This document shows, in pieces, positions 8,334 to 17,110 of a stretch of 64,000 bases of DNA. Every line of letters starts with the position of its first letter. The first letter of the stretch is position 1. The position numbers and the translations under genes were made by a program. Source of the DNA: Wolbachia endosymbiont (group A) of Bibio marci (GTDB taxonomy: Bacteria; Pseudomonadota; Alphaproteobacteria; Rickettsiales; Anaplasmataceae); contig NZ_OX366364.1 of the NCBI RefSeq assembly GCF_947251645.1, positions 372,001 through 436,000 of the forward strand, written 5' to 3'. Below the pieces are notes generated by a model that was not told where the DNA came from, searched no databases, and saw only the letters and a list, made by a program, of their open reading frames with translations.

Positions 8334-9311
8334 ATGGTTAGAGCTATACAAATTAAAAAAACTGGGGGACCAGAAGTATTAGAATTTGTAGATAAGAATA
8401 TAGGTGAGCCAAAAGGCGAGGAAGTTTTAGTACGTCACACAACTATTGGCTTAAATCGTTATGATTTAGAGCACAGAAAAGGTACGCGCAAAATTAAAAA
8501 TTTACCATCAGTGCTTGGGGTAGAAGCAGTGGGAGTTATTGAAAAGCTTGGTAAAAAAATCAGTGATGGATTGAAGGTTGGAGATAGAGTTGGATATTGC
8601 ACAGCTCCTCCAGGGGCATATTGTGAAAAGCGCGTTATACACCAGAAATATCTGATAAAAATTCCAGATGACATATCTGATGAAGTTGCTGCTGCAGTGC
8701 TGTTTAAAGGTATGACAGCTCACTATTTAGTTAATCAATCTTATAAAATTAGGCCTGGTGCTTTCGTGCTAGTTCATGGGGCTAATGGTGGTTTAGGACA
8801 AATAATATGCCAATGGGCAAAGGATAAAAAAGGTGTAGTGATAGGCTCTGTAAGCTCTGATGAAAAAATGAAGACAGCTTTACAAAGTGGCTGCACATAC
8901 GCAATAAACTACAATGATAAAGACTTCGTTTCTAAAATTATGGAGATTACGCAAAACAGAGGAGTAGGTGCAGTGTATGACCCCATAGGTTACGCTACAA
9001 GCAAGCTCTCTTTTGAATCTTTAGGCAGGTTCGGCATATACGTTTCCTATGGGCAGATATCAGGTAACGCTCCTATTAGTTTTTCTTTACTTAGTTCACG
9101 TTCGTTATTTGCAACTGGAACCTCAATATACCATTATAAGCATGATAGATTCACATTAGTGCTTACCACAATGGAAATCTTCGAGATGATAAGAAAAAAA
9201 CTTTTAACTGTACGGATCAATAAAAAATATAAATTTGATGAAATAATTCAAGCCCATCGCGATATGGAAAATAGAAAAGCGAGTGGATTAAATATTATCA
9301 AAATTTCTTAA
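8334..9311 (+). CDS. qor: NADPH:quinone oxidoreductase / zinc-free MDR-family dehydrogenase
   Basis: A 325-residue medium-chain dehydrogenase: the amino-terminal GroES-like part (GEEVLVRHTTIGLNRYDLEHRKG) is followed by the Rossmann nucleotide-binding motif VHGANGGLGQIICQWAK at about residues 144-161 and the VGAVYDPIGYATS segment. The structural-zinc cysteines and catalytic-zinc ligands of alcohol dehydrogenases are absent, as in Qor/zeta-crystallin, which reduces quinones with NADPH in the cytoplasm. Length is typical. No close neighbour on the same strand; it stands alone between mobile elements. Confidence 0.88.
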   Translation: MVRAIQIKKTGGPEVLEFVDKNIGEPKGEEVLVRHTTIGLNRYDLEHRKGTRKIKNLPSVLGVEAVGVIEKLGKKISDGLKVGDRVGYCTAPPGAYCEKRVIHQKYLIKIPDDISDEVAAAVLFKGMTAHYLVNQSYKIRPGAFVLVHGANGGLGQIICQWAKDKKGVVIGSVSSDEKMKTALQSGCTYAINYNDKDFVSKIMEITQNRGVGAVYDPIGYATSKLSFESLGRFGIYVSYGQISGNAPISFSLLSSRSLFATGTSIYHYKHDRFTLVLTTMEIFEMIRKKLLTVRINKKYKFDEIIQAHRDMENRKASGLNIIKIS

Positions 9312-9428
9312 GTAATTAGTAATTTAAACTAACCATTCATTAAATTATATCAACTAGAATCTCATATATTTAATTCTCCTTTTGGGGAAATTAAAAGCAT
9401 ATAGCTAAACTGACTTAGGCTTACCGAC

Positions 9429-9597
9429 AACCGTCATCCCGCTACGTGTTAGCGGAATCTATGCTGAGATACCGCGAATAGACTTCTTGCATAACCCAAA
9501 TTAAGTAGAAAAAGGTATCATCCGAGTAGCTGACACTGGTTCCTTTATGACGGCAGTAGCCCCTTCTCCTGTCATCCCAGTGCCCAGACACTGGGAT
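9429..9597. repeat. Palindromic-repeat tract upstream of IS copy 2
   Basis: A run of the short repeats that recur all over this window: GTCATCCCGCTACGTGTTAGC with AGATACCGCGAATAGA near 9433-9482, GTAGCTGACACTGG near 9527, and the hairpin CATCCCAGTGCCCAGACACTGGGAT at 9573-9597, into which IS copy 2 is inserted. The 118 bp before it include CATATAGCTAAACTGACTTAGG at about 9399, a member of a separate palindromic family. No coding frame is supported. Confidence 0.8.
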
Positions 9598-10686
9598 GGC
9601 TTTGTTGCATCGCACCTTATACTGGTAGTAATTTACGATAAATATCATGTAGCCATTTCAAATTTAGCCATACCAATTTCAGTAAATTGATTAAGCAAAT
9701 AGCACTTAATCAGCAATTCTTTTTCGCGATTTACTTCGGATTTATTCCTAAAGCTGAATCCAAATATTTGCTTTAATCTTGAGAAAAACCCTTCAATATA
9801 AGATCTTTTCCCATAATTTACTTCTTTTTTCCATTCTTTCACGCCATCTTCACCGTATAATTTTATTAACCTAATAGCAGCATTTCTGTCAGACATATAA
9901 TCTATTTCTGGATGTTCTGCCGCATTGTTTATTGGTGGAATTTTTGCCTTTATATCATATTCGTGACACAATTTGTAAAACTTGTGCCTATCATATGCCC
10001 TATCTGCATATAGTGCTTTTATGACATGCTGAAAATTAACTTCTTTAAGCAAATCGCAAGCTCCATAGTGATCAGAGTAGACACCGTTACTGTATTTTAC
10101 AGCTATGGCTTTTTTGCTGTTTATATTCAACATTACATGCAATTTTCTTGTCTGTTCATAGCCACGATATTTTCTGTTAGCGCTATTTTCCTTGCTGTGA
10201 CCAGGGGTATTGTTGTAAATGCTGATACCTGTACTATCTATAGCAATTTCGATGTCTTCCATATTATTTTTATCAATTCTGCAATCATTGATCTTAATAT
10301 TAAGTTTCTTAAACCTTCTTGATGCTTGTGAATAGCTGATAACTGCTAAATCTCTTCCTATTTGTTGCATATATCCTTTTATAAACCCCACCGTTTGTCT
10401 TAAACCAATTCTAAAAAGATTGACAATTATATGCACCAAAATCACAACTTTATCACTGTAAATATAGTTGCCGCCTTGCATTTTTGGACTATTTTCATAC
10501 CAATTTTCTATGGCTTCATTGATATAATGAAAAATATTTCCTCTTTCCTGGAGAAATTTGTTATATTCATTTTGGTTACTGACTTTCATTTTCTGTGGCA
10601 TATTTTTTCTTCAACAGTTAAATGGTTATTTATAATGAATTTTGTCAGTAGCCACCAGATTTTTTCGGTTGCTATGCAACAAAGCC
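9598..10686 (-). mobile_element. IS903-like element, copy 2 (1089 bp)
   Basis: The same ends as copy 1 (GGCTTTGTTGCAT at 9598; ATGCAACAAAGCC ending 10686). The left neighbour is CACTGGGAT but the right neighbour is ATTCCAGAC, so the 9-bp duplication is not intact. This suggests recombination between two IS copies, or insertion across two adjacent palindromic repeats followed by rearrangement. Confidence 0.95.
9645..10601 (-). CDS. IS5-family transposase (DDE), copy 2
   Basis: A complete 318-residue frame that differs from copy 1 by a single visible residue (Val in place of Ile at position 193). D122, D200 and E270 are conserved. It is identical in sequence to the transposases of copies 5 and 6. 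Confidence 0.95.
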   Translation of the reverse strand: MPQKMKVSNQNEYNKFLQERGNIFHYINEAIENWYENSPKMQGGNYIYSDKVVILVHIIVNLFRIGLRQTVGFIKGYMQQIGRDLAVISYSQASRRFKKLNIKINDCRIDKNNMEDIEIAIDSTGISIYNNTPGHSKENSANRKYRGYEQTRKLHVMLNINSKKAIAVKYSNGVYSDHYGACDLLKEVNFQHVIKALYADRAYDRHKFYKLCHEYDIKAKIPPINNAAEHPEIDYMSDRNAAIRLIKLYGEDGVKEWKKEVNYGKRSYIEGFFSRLKQIFGFSFRNKSEVNREKELLIKCYLLNQFTEIGMAKFEMAT

Positions 10687-10774
10687 ATTCCAGACTGGAA
10701 TTACACCGTCTTGGATGGAAACCAGTGTCAGCTACTTGCATGACACCATCATAAGGTGAAACTGGATCCCAGTG

Positions 10775-11100
10775 GGCTTTGTTGCATCGCTAGCTATGAT
10801 GGATTAAAGATAAAAAAGATGGAGAATATCAGTAGCTTATTATTCTGGTATTTATAACAAGAACGGTCAGTGAATACCTAAATTTGAGTAAAAGAAATTT
10901 CACTACCACTCACTAATCCGGCTAAAATTCAAGAATTTCAATGCTTTAGCTATTTTCAATAGAATTAAGTTTATTAATATAAATAATAAATTACTATTCT
11001 TAAATTTGATCAGATTGATTGCAAAAAAACAAGATTTTCAATAGGTTGCTTATAATCCTAACTATAGTTAGCCTTTCATAAGTAGCGATGCAACAAAGCC
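10775..11100. mobile_element. 326-bp MITE with IS903-like ends, copy 1
   Basis: The element begins GGCTTTGTTGCATCGCTAGC and ends GCGATGCAACAAAGCC, sharing the terminal repeat of the IS903-like family, but its 290-bp interior is AT-rich and holds no coding frame or transposase remnant. An almost identical 326-bp copy lies at 53516-53841. It is most simply a non-autonomous element mobilised by the family's transposase. Flanks here are ATCCCAGTG on the left and CACTGGGAT on the right, inverted rather than direct, so the palindromic target extends the inverted repeat. Confidence 0.85.
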
Positions 11101-11232
11101 CACTGGGATCCAGTTTCACCTTATGATGGTGTCATGCAAGTAGCTGACACTTATTTCCATCCAAAAGGGTGTCATTCCAGTCTGGAATCCAGAAAAAAGA
11201 ATGGTGTCATCCCAGTGCCCAGACACTGGGAT

Positions 11233-12319
11233 GGCTTTGTTGCATAGCAACCGAAAAAATCTGGTGGCTACTGACAAAATTCATTATAAATAACCATTTA
11301 ACTGTTGAAGAAAAAATATGCCACAGAAAATGAAAGTCAGTAACCAAAACGAATATAACAAATTCCTTGAAAAAAGGGGAAATATTTTTCGTTACATCGA
11401 TGAAGCTATCGAAAATTGGTATGAAAATAGTCCAAAAATGCAGGGCGGCAACTATATTTACAGTGATAAAGTCGTAATTTTGGTACATATAATTGTCAAT
11501 CTTTTTAGAATTGGTTTAAGACAAACGGTGGGGTTTATAAAAGGATATCTGCAACAAATAGGAAAAAATTTGGCAGTTATCAGCTATTCACAAGCATCAA
11601 GAAGGTTTAAAAAACTTAATATTAAGATAAATGATTGCAGGGTTGATAAAAGCAACATGGAAAATATTGAAATTATCATAGATAGCACAAATATCAGCAT
11701 TTACAGTAACACTCCTGGCCACAGTAAGGAAAACAGTGCAGATAGAAAGTACCGAAGCTACGAGCAAGTAAGAAAGTTACATGTTATGTTAAGTGTGAAT
11801 AGTAAAAAAGCTATAGCTGCAAGATACAGTAATGGCGTCTACTCTGACCACTATGGAGCTTGCGATTTGCTTGAAGAAGTTAATTTTCAGCACAAAATAA
11901 AAGCATTATATGCAGATAGGGCATACGATAGGCACAAACTTTATAAATTGTGTAAGAAATACGATATAAAGACAAAAGTTCTACCAAAAAAGGATGCAGC
12001 AGAACATTCAAAAATAGATTATATGTCTGACAGAAATGCTGCTATTAGGTTAATAAAATTATATGGACAAGATGGTGTAAAAGAGTGGAAAAAGGAAGCA
12101 ATTTATGGAAAGAGATCTTACATAGAAGGATTTTTCTCAAGGTTGAAGCAAGTATTTGGATTTAGCTTTAGGAATAAATCTGAAGTAAATCGTGAAAAAG
12201 AATTACTAATTAAGTGCTATTTGCTCAACAAATTCACTGATATTGGTATGGCTAAATTTGAAATCATTACATAAATTTGTCGTAAACCATCACTGCTTAA
12301 GGTGCTATGCAACAAAGCC
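11233..12319 (+). mobile_element. IS903-like element, copy 3, diverged (1087 bp)
   Basis: The ends match the family (GGCTTTGTTGCATAGCAACC at 11233; TGCAACAAAGCC ending 12319) and the element is flanked on both sides by CACTGGGAT, a perfect 9-bp target duplication in a palindromic repeat. It is two bases shorter than the other five copies and its coding sequence is clearly more diverged, so it is an older insertion or a separate lineage. Confidence 0.95.
11318..12274 (+). CDS. IS5-family transposase (DDE), copy 3, diverged variant
   Basis: A complete 318-residue frame with the triad retained (IIDSTNISIYSNTPG, ALYADRAYDR, YGKRSYIEGFF). Around 10-12 percent of residues differ from copies 1, 2, 4, 5 and 6, for example KTKVLPKKDAAEHSK in place of KAKIPPINNAAEHPE. 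The frame is still open, so this lineage either remains active or was inserted fairly recently from a diverged source. Confidence 0.95.
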   Translation: MPQKMKVSNQNEYNKFLEKRGNIFRYIDEAIENWYENSPKMQGGNYIYSDKVVILVHIIVNLFRIGLRQTVGFIKGYLQQIGKNLAVISYSQASRRFKKLNIKINDCRVDKSNMENIEIIIDSTNISIYSNTPGHSKENSADRKYRSYEQVRKLHVMLSVNSKKAIAARYSNGVYSDHYGACDLLEEVNFQHKIKALYADRAYDRHKLYKLCKKYDIKTKVLPKKDAAEHSKIDYMSDRNAAIRLIKLYGQDGVKEWKKEAIYGKRSYIEGFFSRLKQVFGFSFRNKSEVNREKELLIKCYLLNKFTDIGMAKFEIIT

Positions 12320-12520
12320 CACTGGGATCCAGGAATTTTATTAAGTTGGTAAGCATAAAAATAGATGTTTTACGTTAAAATACAACGTTTTCGATGAGAT
12401 TATATGGAAAATTGGATCCCAGTGTCAAGCACTGGGATGACAAAAAAAGGAGCACTGGAATGACATTCTCCTAGTAGAGATCGCTTTTGTAATTGCAACA
12501 TTCGTGCAATCTTTAGCCAT
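12320..12520. repeat. Palindromic repeats after IS copy 3
   Basis: Contains the target repeat CACTGGGATCC at 12320, then GGATCCCAGTGTCAAGCACT with GGGATGAC at about 12415-12442, and a GCACTGGAATGACA half-repeat near 12452. The stretch TTACAACGTTTTCGATGAG-like sequence near 12373-12400 recurs after IS copy 4 (28180-28215), so the two insertions share the same chromosomal repeat context. No gene is visible. Confidence 0.75.
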
Positions 12521-12964
12521 AAACATTAAGAAATTTACCAAACAAAAAAAAAGGCAAAAGAAGCCCTAGTCATTGTCTACTTTCAGTATTGGCGTTTTTT
12601 AAGTCTTAAACACTGCAATTTAGCTGCTTTTAAATGCAACTCACCTTTGTTTAAATGTTTAAGAAATTTACTAAGCAGAAAAAAAGGCAAAAGAAACTCC
12701 GTGGTAATTAGTGTTCACTCCCTAATCCTGCAAATTGGCGTACTATACTGTCTTAAACGACTTATAAGCGCGTTTCAGCTTATATAGGTAAAAACCTAGA
12801 AATGTTGTGAAGACATAAGGTGCACATAGTGCAAAAAATTAAAAATAAGACGCCAACTACGTTATTTTCTTGCTGTTTAATCTGCACAAATGAAGATAAC
12901 TGAATACCTTCAGTTTCATGATAAAGGGGCTGGCGAAGGGTGGCAAGCAAGTTTTTTCGTTTCT
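12521..12964. repeat. Long interspersed repeat, copy B (~440 bp)
   Basis: Close relative of copies C and D, with the same tandem AAGAAATTTAC/GGCAAAAG modules, the CTTATAAGCGCG...CAGCTTATATAG hairpin near 12760-12786, and the GTGAAGACATAAGGTGC block. Its right end runs directly into the reading frame upstream of secD, so a start codon at 12890 would lie inside the repeat and is unlikely to be the real secD start. Confidence 0.85.
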
Positions 12965-13051
12965 ATAGCTACTTGGATAGGTTATTTGGACAATAGAGAA
13001 TTTTACAAAAATCTATTTTTAACTTACACTGCAATTTTAAACCTACAACTT

Positions 13052-14560
13052 ATGTACAACAGGCTTATAGTCAAATCTTTTTCAGTATTATGCATCTGTT
13101 TATTTGCTTTATACATAACACTGCCAAATTTCTTTGATAATAAGCTTTTTATTTCGAAAAAAAGAATAAACTTAGGCCTTGACCTGAAAGGAGGGGCATC
13201 TTTGCTTCTAAACATAGACTTAGACTTCTATTTTAAGGAAAAGCTAGGCATGCTAGCTGATGAGATAAAAGAGACGTTGCTAACAAAAAATATTGAATCT
13301 AACGTACAAAATAGCGTTGTAACTTTAAATAATATTGATGACTATAAAAAAGCATCTGTGTTGATTAATGCGATAAATCCAAATTTAGAGCTAAATAGAA
13401 AAGATTCTTCAATTCTCATTTCGTATAAACCCCATTATAAAAATTCTTTGATCAGTGAAGTAGCTGCAGAATCAATAAACAATGTCCAGCGGCGTTTGGA
13501 CAAACTTGGCACAAAGGAAGTCAGCGTTCAAAAACAAGGGCAGAATAAAATATTAGTGCAGGTGCCTGGAGTAGAAGACACCGAACAGATAAAATCTCTG
13601 CTTGGCAAAACTGCTAAGCTAGCTTTTCATTTGGCAAACACTAACATAGCCAAGGTGCAGGATATAGATTACGAAACTACTGTCATGCTCAAGGATTCCT
13701 TAGGCAATTCTTATCCAATATTCCGCAAAACTGAAATAGGTGGTGATGCACTGATTAATGCATCAGTTAGATTTGGTCACTTAGGTAAACCAACAGTGCA
13801 TTTTAAATTTGACAGCATAGCGAGTAAAAGATTCGCGAAAATCACTAAAGAAAATGTGGGAAAACCTTTTGCAATTGTTCTGGATAACACAGTTTTAACA
13901 GTACCTACAATACGTGAGCCAATTTTAAATGGAGAGGGAGAAATTAGCGGTAATTTTACTGAAAAACAAGCAAGCGAACTTGCAATACTTTTAAAATCTG
14001 GAGCACTGCCAGCGCCACTTAAAATAATTGAAGAAAAAAACATTGGCCCAAGCCTTGGAGAAGAATCAATAAAGGCAGGGGAAATGGCAGCAACAATCTC
14101 TATTATAGCCGTGGCTTTATTTATAATTATCACTCACGGCAAATTAGGTGTATTGGCCTCTATTGCGCTTTTTTCTAATGTAATTCTTATATTATCAATT
14201 CTCACTCTGCTTGAAGCAACTCTAACTTTACCTGGAATTGCCGGTATTGCACTCACTGTCGGTATGGCGGTGGATGCAAATGTTTTAATATTTGAGCGAA
14301 TTCGTGAGGAAATCAAATCTGGCAAGAGAGTGGAACGTGCTATTGAAGAAGGGTTTAAAAACGCTATAAAGACAATACTGGATTCAAATATCACTACATT
14401 AATTGCTGCAGGAATAATGTTCATTATTGGCAGCGGAGCAATTAGAGGCTTTTCTGTCACTTTATCAATAGGAATTTTATGTTCGATGTTTTCTGCAATC
14501 ACAGTCACAAAACTCCTGATAGAGTTGTGTATGAACCCGAAGGAACTAGCGCTTTGTTAG
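13052..14560 (+). CDS. secD: Protein translocase subunit SecD
   Basis: From the ATG at 13052 the protein is 502 residues: a first membrane helix (VLCICLFALYITLP), the signature RINLGLDLKGGASLLL, a large periplasmic P1 region with the GAxGxD-type LAFHLANT segment, and a C-terminal five-helix RND block containing GIALTVGMAVDANVLIFERIREE. SecD with SecF uses the proton gradient to help SecYEG export proteins. The frame is open back to 12890, but those 54 codons lie in a dispersed repeat and are not SecD-like, so I choose 13052. It is convergent with fabI, and the two coding ends overlap by 4 bp. No secF is beside it, which is usual for Wolbachia-like scattered genes. Confidence 0.93.
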   Translation: MYNRLIVKSFSVLCICLFALYITLPNFFDNKLFISKKRINLGLDLKGGASLLLNIDLDFYFKEKLGMLADEIKETLLTKNIESNVQNSVVTLNNIDDYKKASVLINAINPNLELNRKDSSILISYKPHYKNSLISEVAAESINNVQRRLDKLGTKEVSVQKQGQNKILVQVPGVEDTEQIKSLLGKTAKLAFHLANTNIAKVQDIDYETTVMLKDSLGNSYPIFRKTEIGGDALINASVRFGHLGKPTVHFKFDSIASKRFAKITKENVGKPFAIVLDNTVLTVPTIREPILNGEGEISGNFTEKQASELAILLKSGALPAPLKIIEEKNIGPSLGEESIKAGEMAATISIIAVALFIIITHGKLGVLASIALFSNVILILSILTLLEATLTLPGIAGIALTVGMAVDANVLIFERIREEIKSGKRVERAIEEGFKNAIKTILDSNITTLIAAGIMFIIGSGAIRGFSVTLSIGILCSMFSAITVTKLLIELCMNPKELALC

Positions 14561-15342
14561 TCAACCACCTTCATTCCCACAACGTTATATCCTGAATCGA
14601 CGTGCAAAATTTCTCCAGTAGTGCCACTACTTAAGTCGCTTAATAAGTATAACGCTGCCTTGCCAACATCCTCTATTGTAACATTGCGTCTGAGCGGAGA
14701 ATTATTTCTATTCCATTCTGATATGAAGTGAAAATCGCTTATTCCAGAAGATGCTAAAGTTCTGATTGGACCAGCGGAAATTGCATTTACTCTGATATTT
14801 TGTGGCCCGAGATCACATGCTATATATTTTACACTTGCTTCAAGTGCTGCTTTACATAAACCCATAACGTTATAATTTGGCATAACTTTTTCAGCGCCAT
14901 AATAAGATAAAGTAAGTAAACTACCACCACCTGACATCATTTTTTCAGCCCTTTGCGCTAAAGCAGTAAAAGAATAGCACGATATATGCATTGCATTGAG
15001 GAAGTTATTCAGTGAAGTATTGACATATTTGCCATTTAACTCATTTTTATCGGAAAACGCTATTGCATGCACCAAAAAGTCAAGAGTACCCCATTTTTTC
15101 TCTATTATTTCAAAAGCGTTATCTATGATTTTTTCATTTGAAACGTCACAGTGTAATATTAGCTCCACATTTAATTCATCTGCTATTGGTGATAGTTTTT
15201 CTTTTATTATTTCATTCTGGTAGGTGATTGCAAGTTCTGCTCCGTGCTCTGAGAGAGTTTTTGCTATACCGCATGCTATCGATCTCTTATTTATTATTCC
15301 GGTTATTAATCCCTTTTTGCCTTGTAATAGATTTGTTGTCAT
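14557..15342 (-). CDS. fabI: Enoyl-[acyl-carrier-protein] reductase (NADH), FabI
   Basis: A 261-residue short-chain dehydrogenase with the FabI-specific nucleotide-binding start GKKGLITGIINKRSIACGIAK rather than the usual TGxxxGxG, and the catalytic pair Tyr157 and Lys164 in PNYNVMGLCKA, with the preceding SYYGAEK loop. It catalyses the last reduction of each fatty-acid elongation cycle in the cytoplasm and is the triclosan/isoniazid-type target. Length matches the family. It converges on secD with a 4-bp overlap of stops. Confidence 0.95.
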   Translation of the reverse strand: MTTNLLQGKKGLITGIINKRSIACGIAKTLSEHGAELAITYQNEIIKEKLSPIADELNVELILHCDVSNEKIIDNAFEIIEKKWGTLDFLVHAIAFSDKNELNGKYVNTSLNNFLNAMHISCYSFTALAQRAEKMMSGGGSLLTLSYYGAEKVMPNYNVMGLCKAALEASVKYIACDLGPQNIRVNAISAGPIRTLASSGISDFHFISEWNRNNSPLRRNVTIEDVGKAALYLLSDLSSGTTGEILHVDSGYNVVGMKVVD

Positions 15343-15557
15343 AGAACTATCTGTTTTTTTATAATTTGGAATATTAACTAGGCAAAGTCAAGATATCACT
15401 ATGTTTTAAAACATTTTTTGCAGTAACTTGAAGTCTAATACCACTGTTAACAAAAGGGCAGCGATGAGAGTTTCTAGCAGCCGTCTATCTTAGACTGCTC
15501 CTTATTAAAAAAATAAAGTTTTATTAATTAAATAATATAGTTAATACTTTCATTGAT

Positions 15558-15583
15558 TTAACACATTATTAAAATAGTGTTAA
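15558..15583 (+). promoter_or_regulatory. Inverted repeat upstream of the 418-aa gene (possible operator)
   Basis: TTAACAC at 15558-15564 and GTGTTAA at 15577-15583 form a dyad (extended by TATT/AATA inside) 33 bp before the start at 15616, in the position expected of a promoter-overlapping operator. The rest of the 270-bp gap after fabI shows nothing I can name. Confidence 0.35.
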
Positions 15584-15615
15584 GCTATGTGCATTAAATA
15601 ATTAGTGAGGCTTCA

Positions 15616-16872
15616 ATGCTAAGTGACATTATAAAACAATCTAGTGGCTGGGATACGAAAGCACTAGCTGAGATATTTAGTAACAAAAAATTTCTTAGGT
15701 CAGTTGATGGTGATAAAGAAAAGTACCTAGCAGATCTGATTTCAAAGGATTATGAAAAAAGAAATATAACTCTGCCAAGAGAAATAATACCTGATAGTGT
15801 TACTCTGGATGCTTTGTATTTTACTCATAAAAAAGATCCTTTAACTCTACCTATTTTATTAAGATATTTCACTCATAAAAATTTACTTCAAGAAGCCAAA
15901 GATGACTTGGATAAACTAAATCAAAAGTTGCAAGGTGCAATGGATAAAGATTTAAAAGATCTGCAAGATAAGAAAGCGAAATTACAAGCAAATGAAACTG
16001 ATTTAAATGATAAAAAAATACAAGGTAAAGAGGCTAAAGCACTTGCTTATGATATACAGAAAATAAATGCAGAAATAACAGAAGCTTCATCTGAGATCGA
16101 GAAAATCAAGTCATATAAAAAGGATATTGAAACCCTTTTTAAGGGTGGCAAGGTAGAATTAAGCTCTTATCCACAAAAATACTCTTTCATACTAGAAAGG
16201 GAGCTTACAAAAGTGATGGAAGAGAAGTTAGCGCATTATATTAAGGATAACACTAATATTGAGAAAACATATTCAAGCCTTAATAGTAAAAGAAAAAAGA
16301 TTATAATGTTAAAAAATATACAAGACTTCTCTGCACTTATCTCTTTTGTCCCTCTATTTGTGTCACTTATGGCAGAATTAATGATTGATCCAGCCACCAT
16401 TTCATTAACCAGTTGTTGTATATACTTCTTGGTAATTCCGCTCTCAATCTCTGCTACATTCCTTGCAATAGCAGGTGCGGCTTACTTAATGCTGAGACAC
16501 TATGAGCAAAGTTTTGTAAAAGAAATGCAAGACTTCATAGAAGGACCAAAGTATGTAGATAAAGCAACTAATACTGAAGATGTGAAGAAGTTAGAACAAG
16601 AAGAAACAGGAGTAGGCGATTATGGTAAAAAACCTTCAGCACCACCATACGATGGACCTAAGCAGCCAGGATTGTACCCAGATCTTTCAGAAGCACAACC
16701 ACCATCATACGAAGAAGCTTGCGGCACTATTGTGCAATTGGAAGATTCAGGACCAAGCAGTAATCTTGATTCTGCTGAGCAGCTAAAACCTGGTACAGAT
16801 CTTTTAGGGAGTCTTTCAGAACAACAAAACGCAAAATTGGGTCCTGTTCTACTTCCATCTAATACAATGTAA
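15616..16872 (+). CDS. Coiled-coil, two-helix membrane protein with Pro-rich PPxY tail
   Basis: I do not recognise a family. Visible parts of the 418 residues: a mixed amino-terminal domain (1-90); a long lysine/glutamate-rich coiled coil (about 95-180) with LQDKKAKLQANETDLNDKK; two adjacent membrane helices (about 238-295, FSALISFVPLFVSLMAEL and YFLVIPLSISATFLAIAGAA); then a polar, proline-rich tail. The tail holds APPYDG (around residue 343) and PPSYEEA (PPSY at 362-365), the eukaryotic WW-domain ligand form PPxY. The layout resembles secreted or surface-exposed host-interaction proteins of intracellular bacteria, but no secretion signal is evident. A GTGAGG ribosome site precedes the ATG. 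Confidence 0.75.
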   Translation: MLSDIIKQSSGWDTKALAEIFSNKKFLRSVDGDKEKYLADLISKDYEKRNITLPREIIPDSVTLDALYFTHKKDPLTLPILLRYFTHKNLLQEAKDDLDKLNQKLQGAMDKDLKDLQDKKAKLQANETDLNDKKIQGKEAKALAYDIQKINAEITEASSEIEKIKSYKKDIETLFKGGKVELSSYPQKYSFILERELTKVMEEKLAHYIKDNTNIEKTYSSLNSKRKKIIMLKNIQDFSALISFVPLFVSLMAELMIDPATISLTSCCIYFLVIPLSISATFLAIAGAAYLMLRHYEQSFVKEMQDFIEGPKYVDKATNTEDVKKLEQEETGVGDYGKKPSAPPYDGPKQPGLYPDLSEAQPPSYEEACGTIVQLEDSGPSSNLDSAEQLKPGTDLLGSLSEQQNAKLGPVLLPSNTM

Positions 16873-16934
16873 TAAAGGGGTATAACTCAGAGCTAGAGGT
16901 TATGATTGTAATAAAGACATAAAAAAAACGGACA

Positions 16935-16970
16935 AGTCAAGCAAAGTTACAAATGTAATTTTGCTTGACT
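16935..16970. terminator. Strong 16-bp stem-loop, terminator-like
   Basis: AGTCAAGCAAAGTTAC, a 4-base loop AAAT, then the matching GTAATTTTGCTTGACT (one G-T pair) lie 62 bp after the stop of the 418-aa gene. No T-run follows on the plus strand, but a run of eight A precedes the stem, so the minus-strand copy would look like a rho-independent terminator. It may act as an mRNA 3' end in either direction. Confidence 0.5.
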
Positions 16971-17110
16971 ATCCATTTATTACCACCTAAAGCAGCTAAC
17001 AAAGCCATCCCATATGACATTTTACTTATATCTAATCAAGCATATTAATAAGTAAGTAAATTTTAATGTAATTTTATTATACTTATAGATGTATCATATA
17101 AAATGAAAAT

